Shown: positions 25,223-32,837 of the stretch, in pieces | How the letters are laid out: the number at the start of each line of letters is the position of its first letter | How positions within the stretch are numbered: position 1 is the stretch's first letter | Source: a bacterium | Lineage (GTDB): Bacteria; Cyanobacteriota; Vampirovibrionia; Gastranaerophilales; Gastranaerophilaceae | Assembly (NCBI GenBank): GCA_024408855.1 | Contig: JAKSUQ010000020.1 | Coordinates: 1 to 35,972 of the forward strand | Direction of reading: 5' to 3' | DNA length: 35,972 nucleotides | The notes under the pieces: generated by a model | The model's input: only the letters and a program-made list of their open reading frames with translations | What the model was told of the DNA's origin: nothing | Databases searched by the model: none | Position numbers and translations under genes: made by a program

Positions 25223-26419
25223 TTATGGAATTTGTTCTATTTTAGTTAATACTCTTTTAGGCCAAATTTCTGATTTTTTATATTCTTCTAATATCTTGTC
25301 TCTAATGTCTTTAGGTTTACTTAATAATGATTTAAGTATTCGTATATTCTGCTTATTTGATAAAAATTCGTATCCTTCTTTTGTTTCTAATAACGGAACG
25401 ATATCGCCCATATCTATGCATATGTTGTTTATACTGTTGTCAGGATTTACTTCCAAATCCCGATGTTGCAAAAATAATCTTTTAAAATCAAATTTCTTTT
25501 TAGCTTTTGTTCTATTGTTGATATATTCTCCCAGTGAGAATTGAGTCTTGTTCAAACCAAACAATGATGGGATAGCAATGCCTTCTTCCGGAGGTAATTT
25601 ATGACCTGAAAAATATCGTAAAAATTCTGATATGTTAGCTTCTGCCATAGCTCCGTTAGTTCTGAAAACTTCTGCGTTAGGGATTTCTGCGTAGTTTAAA
25701 AATTCTTCGGCACTTTTTCTTAATTCATCTGCGGAAGCATCCGGAATGGTAATTCCAAGTTGTTCGTCAAAGAATTTTCGTTCTTTATTGCATTTTTTAA
25801 TAAGTTCTTCATCAGATAAAGTGTTTACGTATCGTACGACTTTTCTTATAAAGTTACAAATTAAATTGTCCTCTCGATATACTTTTAATACTTTGTCAGT
25901 AAATATTTTTTGTCCGTTTTTATCAATGCATTGCAGTTTATATCCGTTTTTGAACATACCTGAACCAAGTGGTGTTATAATGACATTTTGTATATTCGGG
26001 AGATATTGTTTAATTTCGTTGAGCATTTTTTCTTCCGCTCGAATAATTGTTTCAAGTTCCTGTTGCATAAATGTAGGGTCTGAATGAAAGAATCCTTTTA
26101 TGTCCCTTTTTTCCATAAAATACTTTAATTTAGATATAACTCCGTCATTATTGAGTTGTAATCTGTTTATTGACTGCTTTTCTAAAGAGTTGATCTCTCC
26201 TAAGATATTAGCAGTATTATTAAATATAATTTCTGTACGTTGTATGGCTGTCTTTTTGTCTGCATTGTTGGACATAACGCTTGATAAAATATCTTTTGGT
26301 AAACTTCCGGATGCTTTTCTTTTTGCAACACCAAGCATTTCGTCATAATGGGCATAGTTTATTCCCGAACGAAAAAATCCTTTTAATCTGCTTATTTTCC
26401 CCAAGGCTTGTATCATCAT
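25223..26419 (-). CDS. Possible protein-kinase-fold protein, otherwise unknown
   Basis: The 398-residue soluble protein has no signal peptide. I do not recognise the family by name. A kinase-like set of motifs can be read in order: a glycine loop LGSGMFKNGYKL (151-162), a lysine strand DKVLKVYRE (175-183, K179), then QHRDLEVN (318-325) that resembles the HRD catalytic loop, and ICIDMGDI (333-340) where DFG would stand. The HRD-to-Asp distance of 15 is slightly short of the usual 18-20. The N-terminal 140 residues are helical and charged. If it is a kinase its substrates are unknown; alternatively it is a lineage-specific host-interaction protein. A MetMet start at 26419 has no good ribosome site. 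It precedes rqcH. Confidence 0.5.
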   Translation of the reverse strand: MMIQALGKISRLKGFFRSGINYAHYDEMLGVAKRKASGSLPKDILSSVMSNNADKKTAIQRTEIIFNNTANILGEINSLEKQSINRLQLNNDGVISKLKYFMEKRDIKGFFHSDPTFMQQELETIIRAEEKMLNEIKQYLPNIQNVIITPLGSGMFKNGYKLQCIDKNGQKIFTDKVLKVYREDNLICNFIRKVVRYVNTLSDEELIKKCNKERKFFDEQLGITIPDASADELRKSAEEFLNYAEIPNAEVFRTNGAMAEANISEFLRYFSGHKLPPEEGIAIPSLFGLNKTQFSLGEYINNRTKAKKKFDFKRLFLQHRDLEVNPDNSINNICIDMGDIVPLLETKEGYEFLSNKQNIRILKSLLSKPKDIRDKILEEYKKSEIWPKRVLTKIEQIP

Positions 26420-26564
26420 TTTTGTTTTTTCTTACTGTGATTTTAACTATATATATAAAGTCTTGTCATTATAAAAAATTGCTTAACATTGAAGTTGTAC
26501 TATGACATATTTAAATTTGCTTTGATTGATTAAAGTAATAGGTTGTTTATTATAAATTTGTATG

Positions 26565-26592
26565 CTGACATTTTTTATCATGTTGTTATAAT
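26565..26592 (+). promoter_or_regulatory. Promoter with leaderless geometry before the 26600 gene
   Basis: CTGACA (26565-26570), 16 bases, then TGT-TATAAT (box 26587-26592). Seven bases separate the box from ATG 26600 and no Shine-Dalgarno is present. Confidence 0.65.
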
Positions 26593-26599
26593 TTATAGT

Positions 26600-27088
26600 A
26601 TGAAAAAAATTATTTACATCCTGTTTATTATGTTATTTTTCATTTGTAATTCTTCCGCAGAAGTTCTCAAAGCCGGCATTTCAATAGAGAGTGTTCCTAA
26701 ACAGCTTTTTGGCGTTTGGAAGGTCGAAGGTAAATTAGACAAAACGACATCTTATGATGTTTTTAAACCACAAGGGCTTGATGTATGGAATTTATCAAGG
26801 AATGGAGAATATTTAAAGTTGGATAATCCGAATTCCGGAGCTTCTTCAACTGTAACATTGGATGCTGTCGAAGGTAATTTGGTTATATTTACCAAAAAGT
26901 CAAATTACTCTGATTACAAGGTATTGACAGATACTGTTTCGATAAGAGTCAATGAAAATACTTTTGATGGTATAAATGAATTAAAATTGGAGTCATTTTC
27001 GGCGGTCGATAATCATTTGATGAAAACGGAAACGGCAATTTATATAATTAAGGGTATAAAAATTTCCGGTGATACTATTTTCCCGTAA
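26600..27088 (+). CDS. Small exported protein, lipocalin-like pattern, function unknown
   Basis: The frame opens earlier, but the signal peptide starts with ATG 26600: MKKIIYILFIMLFFICNSSA, cleavage before EV. That gives 162 residues. The mature part is beta-rich and begins with QLFGVWKVEGKL, like the GxW strand of lipocalin-type barrels, followed by alternating strands to the end. This likeness is a pattern only. No lipobox is seen, so it is probably periplasmic or secreted. It has its own promoter placed so close that the transcript should start at the ATG. It converges on rluD with a seven-base gap. Confidence 0.6.
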   Translation: MKKIIYILFIMLFFICNSSAEVLKAGISIESVPKQLFGVWKVEGKLDKTTSYDVFKPQGLDVWNLSRNGEYLKLDNPNSGASSTVTLDAVEGNLVIFTKKSNYSDYKVLTDTVSIRVNENTFDGINELKLESFSAVDNHLMKTETAIYIIKGIKISGDTIFP

Positions 27089-27095
27089 AATCATT

Positions 27096-28013
27096 TTATT
27101 TTTGTGATTTCAAGTAATTTAAAACTTTTTTAAATTTTTCGTCAGGTTCAATTTCAAGAGAAATTCTTTGGTTAGTGAATGGTTTTGTAAATTCAAGTTT
27201 GTAGGATTGCAAGACTTGTTCCTCAGTTTTGATTTTTATTTTTCCAAACCCGTATAGTGTATCGTTATAAACTGGATGTCCGATTGAAGATAAATGAACT
27301 CTTATTTGATGTGTTCTTCCGGTAATCAATTCGGCTTCAATTAGTGTGGAATCTTTAAAACGCTCGATTACCCGTATTTTAGTCAGGCTTTCTTTTGCAT
27401 CTTTTCCGTCAACAGCCATTTTATGGGGTTGGGTTGGATGTCTGCCAATTGGAGCGTTGATTTCAAAATAATCTTTTTCTGCAATTCCTTTTATAATCGC
27501 TAAATAATATTTATTAAACCTTTTTTCTTTCATTTCGTTTACCAAAAATTCGTGAGTTTTGTTATTTTTTGCAATCATTAGCAACCCTGATGTATTTCTG
27601 TCAAGACGGTGAACGATTCCCAATCTGTATTCACCGTTGAGATCTGAAAGATTTTTACCGTAATTATTTAAAAGGGCATTAACTAAAGTATGCTGAATTT
27701 CAAGCGTAGTAGGGTGAGTAAGCATTCCGGACGGTTTGTTTATTACTGCCATATTCTCATCTTCCCAAATTATATCTAATTGAATTTCTTCCGCTTCAAT
27801 TTTTGGTTTTTGTATTTGCCCTTCAATATTTATTGATAATTCATCCCCAATTTTTAAACTATATGAGGGTTTTACAATGTTTCTGTTTACAAGAACTTTC
27901 CCGGATTTTATAAGTTTCTGGATTGCCGATCTCGAAATTTCTTCATAATTTTCGGCAAGAAATGAATCGATTCTGTAATCGCATGTTTGTTCATCAATTA
28001 TCAAAGTTGTCAT
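27096..28013 (-). CDS. rluD: RluA/RluD-family pseudouridine synthase
   Basis: This enzyme converts uridine to pseudouridine in 23S rRNA, in the RluD type at the helix 69 loop. The 305 residues have an N-terminal S4 domain (about 10-70: RIDSFLAENYEEISRSAIQKLI), then the catalytic motif LGIVHRLDRNTSGLL with the nucleophilic Asp, MIAKNNKTHEFL, and the signature GRTHQIRVHLSSIGHPV. Assignment to RluD rather than RluA or RluC rests on the S4 domain and the rluD-lspA neighbourhood, which is common in bacteria. The start ATG 28013 overlaps lspA by 20 bases and has no ribosome site, so translation should depend on lspA. Confidence 0.9.
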   Translation of the reverse strand: MTTLIIDEQTCDYRIDSFLAENYEEISRSAIQKLIKSGKVLVNRNIVKPSYSLKIGDELSINIEGQIQKPKIEAEEIQLDIIWEDENMAVINKPSGMLTHPTTLEIQHTLVNALLNNYGKNLSDLNGEYRLGIVHRLDRNTSGLLMIAKNNKTHEFLVNEMKEKRFNKYYLAIIKGIAEKDYFEINAPIGRHPTQPHKMAVDGKDAKESLTKIRVIERFKDSTLIEAELITGRTHQIRVHLSSIGHPVYNDTLYGFGKIKIKTEEQVLQSYKLEFTKPFTNQRISLEIEPDEKFKKVLNYLKSQK

Positions 28014-28470
28014 TTTTTAAGTACTTATTTTTTACAATTATAATTATTAATGCAATAACGCTTATATTAATGAAAATATCCGAGATGTTGAATACCGGAA
28101 AATCTATAAAATTTAATTTGAAATAATCTAAGACATATCCTAAAAATATTCTTTCAACTAAATTGCAGAAAATTCCGGATATAAGCATAGATGTCCAAAA
28201 CAGAGTTATTGTTGAGAATTTTTGTATGTTTTTAATTGTGAAATAAAGAACAGAAAATATTGCTATTGCTGAAAAGATAATTAACAAAAATTGCATATTT
28301 TCCATTAGGCTGAAAGCTGCACCGGTATTATATGCGTATACAAAATCAAGTATCGGATTTTTATCCAACATAAATCTGTAATCCAAAATTAATTTTGAAA
28401 AATAGAAATTTATTATGGTATAGAATACGATTGAAGTTATAAGATAAATGATTTTGTTTGTTTTAGTCAT
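27994..28470 (-). CDS. lspA: Lipoprotein signal peptidase LspA (divergent)
   Basis: LspA is the inner-membrane aspartyl protease that removes signal peptides from prolipoproteins. The 158 residues show four hydrophobic segments and the family motifs: YNTGAAFSL (47-55), FCNLVERIFLGYVLDYF (101-117) and FPVFNISDIF (124-133). The catalytic pair would be D115 and D131. Two usually conserved acidic positions differ: NxxDR reads NLVER, and the Asp four residues before the Lys of the first motif is absent (FYFSK). It overlaps the upstream gene by eight bases and rluD by 20, so all three genes form one transcript. Confidence 0.88.
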   Translation of the reverse strand: MTKTNKIIYLITSIVFYTIINFYFSKLILDYRFMLDKNPILDFVYAYNTGAAFSLMENMQFLLIIFSAIAIFSVLYFTIKNIQKFSTITLFWTSMLISGIFCNLVERIFLGYVLDYFKLNFIDFPVFNISDIFINISVIALIIIIVKNKYLKNDNFDN

Positions 28471-29320
28471 TTACGCACTCGTTTTGTTCATTTTTAACAT
28501 TCACACGTCGAACCAAGTATCCAAATCCCGTAAGACTTATTTTGAAACTCATTTCGCCGTATTCTGCTCTTGTTAGCCCGACCGTGGCTACTACATATTC
28601 GTTTTTATTTTGTGTATTGGAAGTAAAAAGTCTTTCAAGAATGTTGTCTTCGGGCATTGCTCTGAAAATTTCTTCTGTTGGCTTTTGAGGATATTCAATA
28701 ACATCAGATGCAATAGATGCAATAGCAACAGTATTTTCCATTGGTAGCATTTCTAATGTGGCGGTATATTCTACGTTAGGTGCAATAGTAAGAGGCACAA
28801 TCAAATTAGCCTTCATATTTAAAGCATCTCCGTACAACATAGACGTTTTTTCGTCAAGAACCTCATCAGAATAAACTTTCCATTTCCCATCGATTTTCTT
28901 TAAGTAGTATACACTGTCTGAATAACTTAACAATTTACCTGTAAATTTTTTAGTTGACGGAATATCAGCTGAAGAAGTTTCATCTGTTTTAACAATGGCA
29001 GTGTCTCCGGAAATCTTTATATCTTTAATTTTCATACGATACTTCATGTGTTCGTAAGATTTCCAAATATCTTTAATCAAGTTTGTGTAATCATTAAGAT
29101 TTAATCCGTCAGAACTTACGTAATTTTTATCATATGTTGTGATAAGTTTGTCATAATTATACTTGTTGGCATATCTTACCTGTGAATGTAACAGATATTT
29201 GATTGCCAATTCTTGTTTTTTATCGGTCAATGACTCAAAACACTTTGCTTTAGCATTTACTGGACATTGAAAAGTTAAAGTTAAAATTAATAAAAATAAT
29301 GTAAAAAATATTTTCTTCAT
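28463..29320 (-). CDS. Exported protein with NTF2-like N-terminal domain, function unknown
   Basis: The protein has 285 residues. Residues 1-23 are a signal peptide ending in VNA. The next 120 residues have the pattern of NTF2/SnoaL-like domains: a long helix with KYNYDKLITTYDKNYVS, later SYSDSVYYLKKIDGKWKVYSDEVL, where the final strand pair 'KIDGKWKV' is typical. The remainder (about 150-285) is a beta-rich region without a recognised family. It heads the operon with lspA and rluD, a conserved pair, so it may be a lipid- or envelope-related factor only by association. A TATAAT stands six bases before ATG and there is no ribosome site. Confidence 0.65.
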   Translation of the reverse strand: MKKIFFTLFLLILTLTFQCPVNAKAKCFESLTDKKQELAIKYLLHSQVRYANKYNYDKLITTYDKNYVSSDGLNLNDYTNLIKDIWKSYEHMKYRMKIKDIKISGDTAIVKTDETSSADIPSTKKFTGKLLSYSDSVYYLKKIDGKWKVYSDEVLDEKTSMLYGDALNMKANLIVPLTIAPNVEYTATLEMLPMENTVAIASIASDVIEYPQKPTEEIFRAMPEDNILERLFTSNTQNKNEYVVATVGLTRAEYGEMSFKISLTGFGYLVRRVNVKNEQNECVND

Positions 29321-29326
29321 AAAAAA

Positions 29327-29332
29327 ATTATA
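29327..29332 (-). promoter_or_regulatory. -10 box of the lspA operon, leaderless geometry
   Basis: On the minus strand TATAAT (29332-29327) is followed by six T and then ATG 29320. A TTGTAG 16 bases upstream can act as -35. It lacks the TG extension seen at the other leaderless candidates. Confidence 0.6.
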
Positions 29333-29411
29333 CTCTAAAAATTTAAACCTACAAATAATTCAAACATTGTATATAAAAAGAATAACGATATTTACTTTTT
29401 TGTAAGTGATA

Positions 29412-29420
29412 TGTTATAAT
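29412..29420 (+). promoter_or_regulatory. Extended -10 promoter of the receiver-domain gene
   Basis: TGT-TATAAT (box 29415-29420). The start is expected near 29427, with a leader of about 30 bases containing GGGAGA. Confidence 0.55.
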
Positions 29421-29456
29421 TAACCTTGCGGAGTTTTTTTAAGGGAGATAGATATC

Positions 29457-30086
29457 GTGCAAGTTGATTTAGATGATGAATTTTTAGATTTGTTCTACAA
29501 TATTACAAATTCGCCAAAACCCAAAGTTATTGATTTAATAGCTTTGAAAACACAGCTAATTAACATAGTGGATACATTGAAAGAACTTAATTCTTCTGTA
29601 AAGAAACCTATCAGAAGTAAGGCTCTCGGGAATTGTGATGAAACACCGACTACAAATTTACCTGCCATTTTAATGGTTGATGATTTGGGCGTGATAACAT
29701 ATCAGTTAAAAGTTTTGATGGATGATTATGAGTGTGAAGTTGATTGTTCACAAGAAATTTATGATGCTGTCAATAAGTTTAAAGCAAAAAAATATTCCTA
29801 TGTAATTATGGATTTATTTATCCCGACAGAACGTGAAGGTTTTATTTTGTTGACCGAATTGAAAAAAATGATAAATAAAACCGGGCAAAATACAATAATC
29901 GGGGTCATTACTGCTTCTCCGAGAAAAGAAATCGAACAGCAATGTAAGCAGAAAGGTGCTGATTTCTTCCTTGAAAAGAATAATGATTGGCAGACAAAAT
30001 TGAGAGAAATTCTTTTGTCATACTTGGAAACAGGTGAATATGACGAAGTTGATGATGTTAATGGCGGAGCTGAACAGAGTTTTTAA
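29457..30086 (+). CDS. Stand-alone response-regulator receiver protein
   Basis: This 209-residue cytosolic protein has a helical N-terminal part (1-65) and a CheY-like receiver domain (about 68-190) with no output domain. Phosphorylation residues are complete: D75-D76 in ILMVDDLG, phospho-acceptor D119 in VIMDLF, T152 in GVITAS, and K174 in FFLEKNN. It should be a relay or a protein-interaction switch. No histidine kinase is nearby. The start is GTG 29457 with GGGAGA about ten bases upstream. The tail is acidic (EYDEVDDVNGG). Its stop codon overlaps the convergent gene's stop. Confidence 0.85.
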   Translation: MQVDLDDEFLDLFYNITNSPKPKVIDLIALKTQLINIVDTLKELNSSVKKPIRSKALGNCDETPTTNLPAILMVDDLGVITYQLKVLMDDYECEVDCSQEIYDAVNKFKAKKYSYVIMDLFIPTEREGFILLTELKKMINKTGQNTIIGVITASPRKEIEQQCKQKGADFFLEKNNDWQTKLREILLSYLETGEYDEVDDVNGGAEQSF

Positions 30087-30649
30087 TCAGCTATTTTTAT
30101 TGCACCCCATGCTCTGAGAAATCCTTTTTCGTACATAATAAGGTAATATCTGCCATCTTTTATGTACTCGATGGAAGCGTTCATATACTCGTATTCTCTT
30201 TTCTGCGGAGTAGCACCTGTTTTTGTGTATTTTTCATCTATAATTTTTTTAAATTTTTCTTGAACTTTTGTTTTCTTTTCTTCTTTTTTTAGTTCTTTTT
30301 TCTCGCTTTTTGTAAGGCTTTCTTTAGCCCTGTATTTTTTTAATTCGGATTGATTTTCTGCTAATTTAAAAACGGGAATTATAGCAATTAGTTCGCCGGA
30401 TTCTATCAAATACAAAAATTCTTTATTATCAGAAAGAGCAAGTTTGTAGTATCCGGGGTTGATAAAATTACCGTTGTAGTCAGGGATGTAATCAACAATG
30501 CTCAGAGTCGGTTGTTCTTCTGTCGGTACGGAATATCTGTACAAAGAATTCTGTCCTGCAACGATTCCGGATTGTGTTTGCGGATAAGGTGCGCACGGTG
30601 CCAAATATTCAATATCTCTTAATGCAGGTGCAATTATCCCATCAATCAT
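30083..30649 (-). CDS. Protein of unknown function downstream of rnpA
   Basis: The 188-residue protein has no signal peptide or membrane segment. The N-terminal half (1-95) is Pro/Tyr-rich with beta-like stretches (GYYKLALSDNKEFLYLIESGELIAIIPVF). Then comes a Lys/Glu-rich helix, probably a coiled coil (about 98-140), and a C-terminal strand region (YIKDGRYYLIMYEKG). I do not recognise it. It starts eight bases inside rnpA, so it is co-translated with the RNase P protein, a place usually held by yidD/yidC genes. It overlaps the receiver gene by four bases at the stops. Confidence 0.6.
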   Translation of the reverse strand: MIDGIIAPALRDIEYLAPCAPYPQTQSGIVAGQNSLYRYSVPTEEQPTLSIVDYIPDYNGNFINPGYYKLALSDNKEFLYLIESGELIAIIPVFKLAENQSELKKYRAKESLTKSEKKELKKEEKKTKVQEKFKKIIDEKYTKTGATPQKREYEYMNASIEYIKDGRYYLIMYEKGFLRAWGAIKIAD

Positions 30650-30998
30650 TATTTATCCTGCTCATGAGTTCAAGTATTGTGGTATTAACGTAGCTAAAAT
30701 TTTTGTTTAACAGTTTTGCGGAAGCAACAAAAATAAGTGAAAGATATTTTGTATCAAAGGTTGCACCTTTTTCTTTGATGTATAAGCGTACAGACTCTCT
30801 CATAAGTCGCTTTAATCGATTTCTTTTAACGGCTCGTTTGTGAACTTTTTTGCTCACAACAAAACCTATTTTTGTAGTTCCGATTTCCTTTTTTTTACCG
30901 CAAAAAACTGTAATTCCGTTTTGATAAAAAGTTAAACCTGTTTTATATGTTGCATTGAAAGCTGTTCTTTTTTTTAGCCTGTATTCTTTTTTTAGCAT
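30642..30998 (-). CDS. rnpA: Ribonuclease P protein component
   Basis: RnpA is the protein cofactor of RNase P, which trims tRNA 5' ends. The 118 residues match the family: LKKRTAFNATYKTG (8-21), IGFVVSKKVHKRAVKRNRLKR with the signature Arg/Lys-rich helix KRNRLKRLMRES (about 55-66), and the late FVASAKLLNKNFS. In most bacteria rpmH lies just upstream; here the upstream neighbour is the divergent Ycf45-like gene and no rpmH ORF fits. ATG 30998 is preceded by an extended -10 box eight bases away and no ribosome site. Confidence 0.93.
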   Translation of the reverse strand: MLKKEYRLKKRTAFNATYKTGLTFYQNGITVFCGKKKEIGTTKIGFVVSKKVHKRAVKRNRLKRLMRESVRLYIKEKGATFDTKYLSLIFVASAKLLNKNFSYVNTTILELMSRINND

Positions 30999-31006
30999 AT
31001 GAAAAT

Positions 31007-31015
31007 ATTATATCA
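31007..31015 (-). promoter_or_regulatory. rnpA promoter, extended -10, leaderless geometry
   Basis: On the minus strand TGA-TATAAT (box 31012-31007) with TTTACA (31033-31028) upstream at a short 15-base spacing. Eight bases separate the box from ATG 30998. Confidence 0.6.
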
Positions 31016-31127
31016 ATGTTTGGTATTTGTAAATAATACCCTATTTTTAAGCGATAAAAAATGTTTTTTGTGGCGACTTAATATATCTTAATATAAATGA
31101 CAAACACTGAAAACCTATGCAAAAATA

Positions 31128-31136
31128 TGTTATAAT
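31128..31136 (+). promoter_or_regulatory. Extended -10 promoter of the Ycf45-like gene
   Basis: TGT-TATAAT (box 31131-31136). Predicted start near 31143, leader about 60 bases with GAAAGG at 31183-31188, about 14 bases before the ATG. Confidence 0.55.
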
Positions 31137-31202
31137 ATGGGTAGGAGATATCTTTTAATAACTATCCTAAGCGGAAATTACAGAAAGGCATCTTAAATAA
31201 GC

Positions 31203-32780
31203 ATGATGAATGAAATACAGCTTCAGAACGATTTGGAAAAGCTACTGGTAATTATGCCCCGTAAAATAACATCGAATCTTACTACGAGCGGGTTGGACGA
31301 TGTTATAGAATTGGTTCTGGATATAGGAAGAATACCGGAAATACGTTATTCCGGCGGTAAGATTGCAAAATTGGGGGATGAGTTAATTACGGATGAAGAT
31401 ATTAATTTTGTTACATCTCATCTTCAAGAGTTTACGCACGATAATCGTTCTGGAATTCCTGGAACTTTGCATAGAATCAGTGCCATAAGAAATCGGCAGG
31501 GAAAAGTTGTCGGGCTTACATGTCGTATAGGTCGAGTTGTAACCGGTACGATATCTTGTATTAAAGATATATGTTTGCAGGGTAAGAGTATTTTATTTTT
31601 AGGTCGACCCGGAGTGGGTAAGACAACGAAATTGAGAGAGATTTCAAGACTTGTTGCTGATGAACTTGGCAAAAGGGTAGTTATAGTTGATACATCCAAT
31701 GAAATTGCAGGAGATGGCGACACTCCACATCCTGCGATAGGAACTGCAAGAAGAATGCAGGTTCCTCAACCGGAATATCAAAAGGATATAATGATTGAAG
31801 CTGTCGAAAATCATACTCCCGAGGTTATTGTAGTTGATGAAATCGGAACGGAAGCGGAAGCACAAGCTGCAAGAACCATCGCTGAACGTGGTGTTATGTT
31901 GATTGCCACCGCACATGGTAACAGCTTGGAGAGTTTGATAAAAAACCCGACATTATCGGATTTGGTTGGTGGTATTCAGTCAGTTACCTTAGGCGATGAT
32001 GAAGCTAAAAGACGTGCTACACAAAAGACGGTTTTGGAACGTGAAAAACAACCGACATTTGACATTGTCATTGAAATTATTGACAGAAATACTCTTGCCG
32101 TATACAAAAATACATCAGAAGCGGTAGACTATATATTGAGAGGTTGGCCGATAAGACCTGAGTTACGAAAAGTTGATAAGGGTGAAATTCCTCATATGGA
32201 AGCGGATACTAAACCTCAAACGGATGTTAAAGTTGAGAAAGCGGAAGATAATAAAATGAATTTTTCTTTTTCGAGACCGAAGTATTGCGAACAAAACAAA
32301 CCGCTGAAAAAACTTTATTTGTATGCTGTATCCAGAACTATTGTTGAAAAATTAATAGAAAGAATGGATTTTAAGATAGAAATTACAAAGAATGCCGATG
32401 ATGCTGATATAGTAATTGCTCACAAGAATTTTGCTAAAGGCGGAGCAAAGGTTTTGAATGTTGCTAAAGAGTACAGAGCTCAGATTTTTTATGTAAAAAC
32501 AAATTCAATGGCACAAATTCAAAAAGTTTTGAAAGATGCTCTTGATATTCAACCGCAGGATTTTGAGCAAAGCGAGGGATATTGCGATAATGTTGAGATG
32601 GCGTTGGATGAAGTAAAGTCTGCTATTGAAAAATTACAAGCCGGAGAGTCTTTTGTTGAGCTTCTTCCGCGAAATGCTCAAATCAGAAAACTTCAACACG
32701 AACTTGTTGAGCAATACGGATATAAGAGTGTTTCCGTAGGTGATGGGGATAATAGATATATAAAAATTGAGAAACAGTAG
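31203..32780 (+). CDS. Ycf45-like AAA ATPase with C-terminal R3H motif
   Basis: The 525-residue protein resembles the Ycf45 proteins of plastids and cyanobacteria and, in its ATPase core, SpoIIIAA. Walker A is GRPGVGKT (134-141), Walker B VIVVDE (208-213), and a sensor-like ATAHGNSLESL (235-245) follows. The N-terminal part (1-120) is the family's lead domain. After a low-complexity linker (about 325-365) a second domain ends in R495-K-L-Q-H499, the R-x3-H signature of single-strand nucleic-acid-binding R3H domains. Function is unknown in all lineages; nucleic-acid-dependent ATP hydrolysis is the likely activity. A double ATG opens it. It is followed 57 bases later by ade with its own promoter. 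Confidence 0.88.
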   Translation: MMNEIQLQNDLEKLLVIMPRKITSNLTTSGLDDVIELVLDIGRIPEIRYSGGKIAKLGDELITDEDINFVTSHLQEFTHDNRSGIPGTLHRISAIRNRQGKVVGLTCRIGRVVTGTISCIKDICLQGKSILFLGRPGVGKTTKLREISRLVADELGKRVVIVDTSNEIAGDGDTPHPAIGTARRMQVPQPEYQKDIMIEAVENHTPEVIVVDEIGTEAEAQAARTIAERGVMLIATAHGNSLESLIKNPTLSDLVGGIQSVTLGDDEAKRRATQKTVLEREKQPTFDIVIEIIDRNTLAVYKNTSEAVDYILRGWPIRPELRKVDKGEIPHMEADTKPQTDVKVEKAEDNKMNFSFSRPKYCEQNKPLKKLYLYAVSRTIVEKLIERMDFKIEITKNADDADIVIAHKNFAKGGAKVLNVAKEYRAQIFYVKTNSMAQIQKVLKDALDIQPQDFEQSEGYCDNVEMALDEVKSAIEKLQAGESFVELLPRNAQIRKLQHELVEQYGYKSVSVGDGDNRYIKIEKQ

Positions 32781-32796
32781 ACTTATAGAGTATACT
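32767..32796 (+). promoter_or_regulatory. Candidate promoter of ade
   Basis: TTGAGA (32767-32772), 18 bases, TATACT (32791-32796). The -35 overlaps the last codons of the upstream gene. The leader is about 35 bases. Confidence 0.5.
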
Positions 32797-32837
32797 GTTT
32801 TATAGAAATCGTAGATATTTAGTGGGTTAGTACAAAG

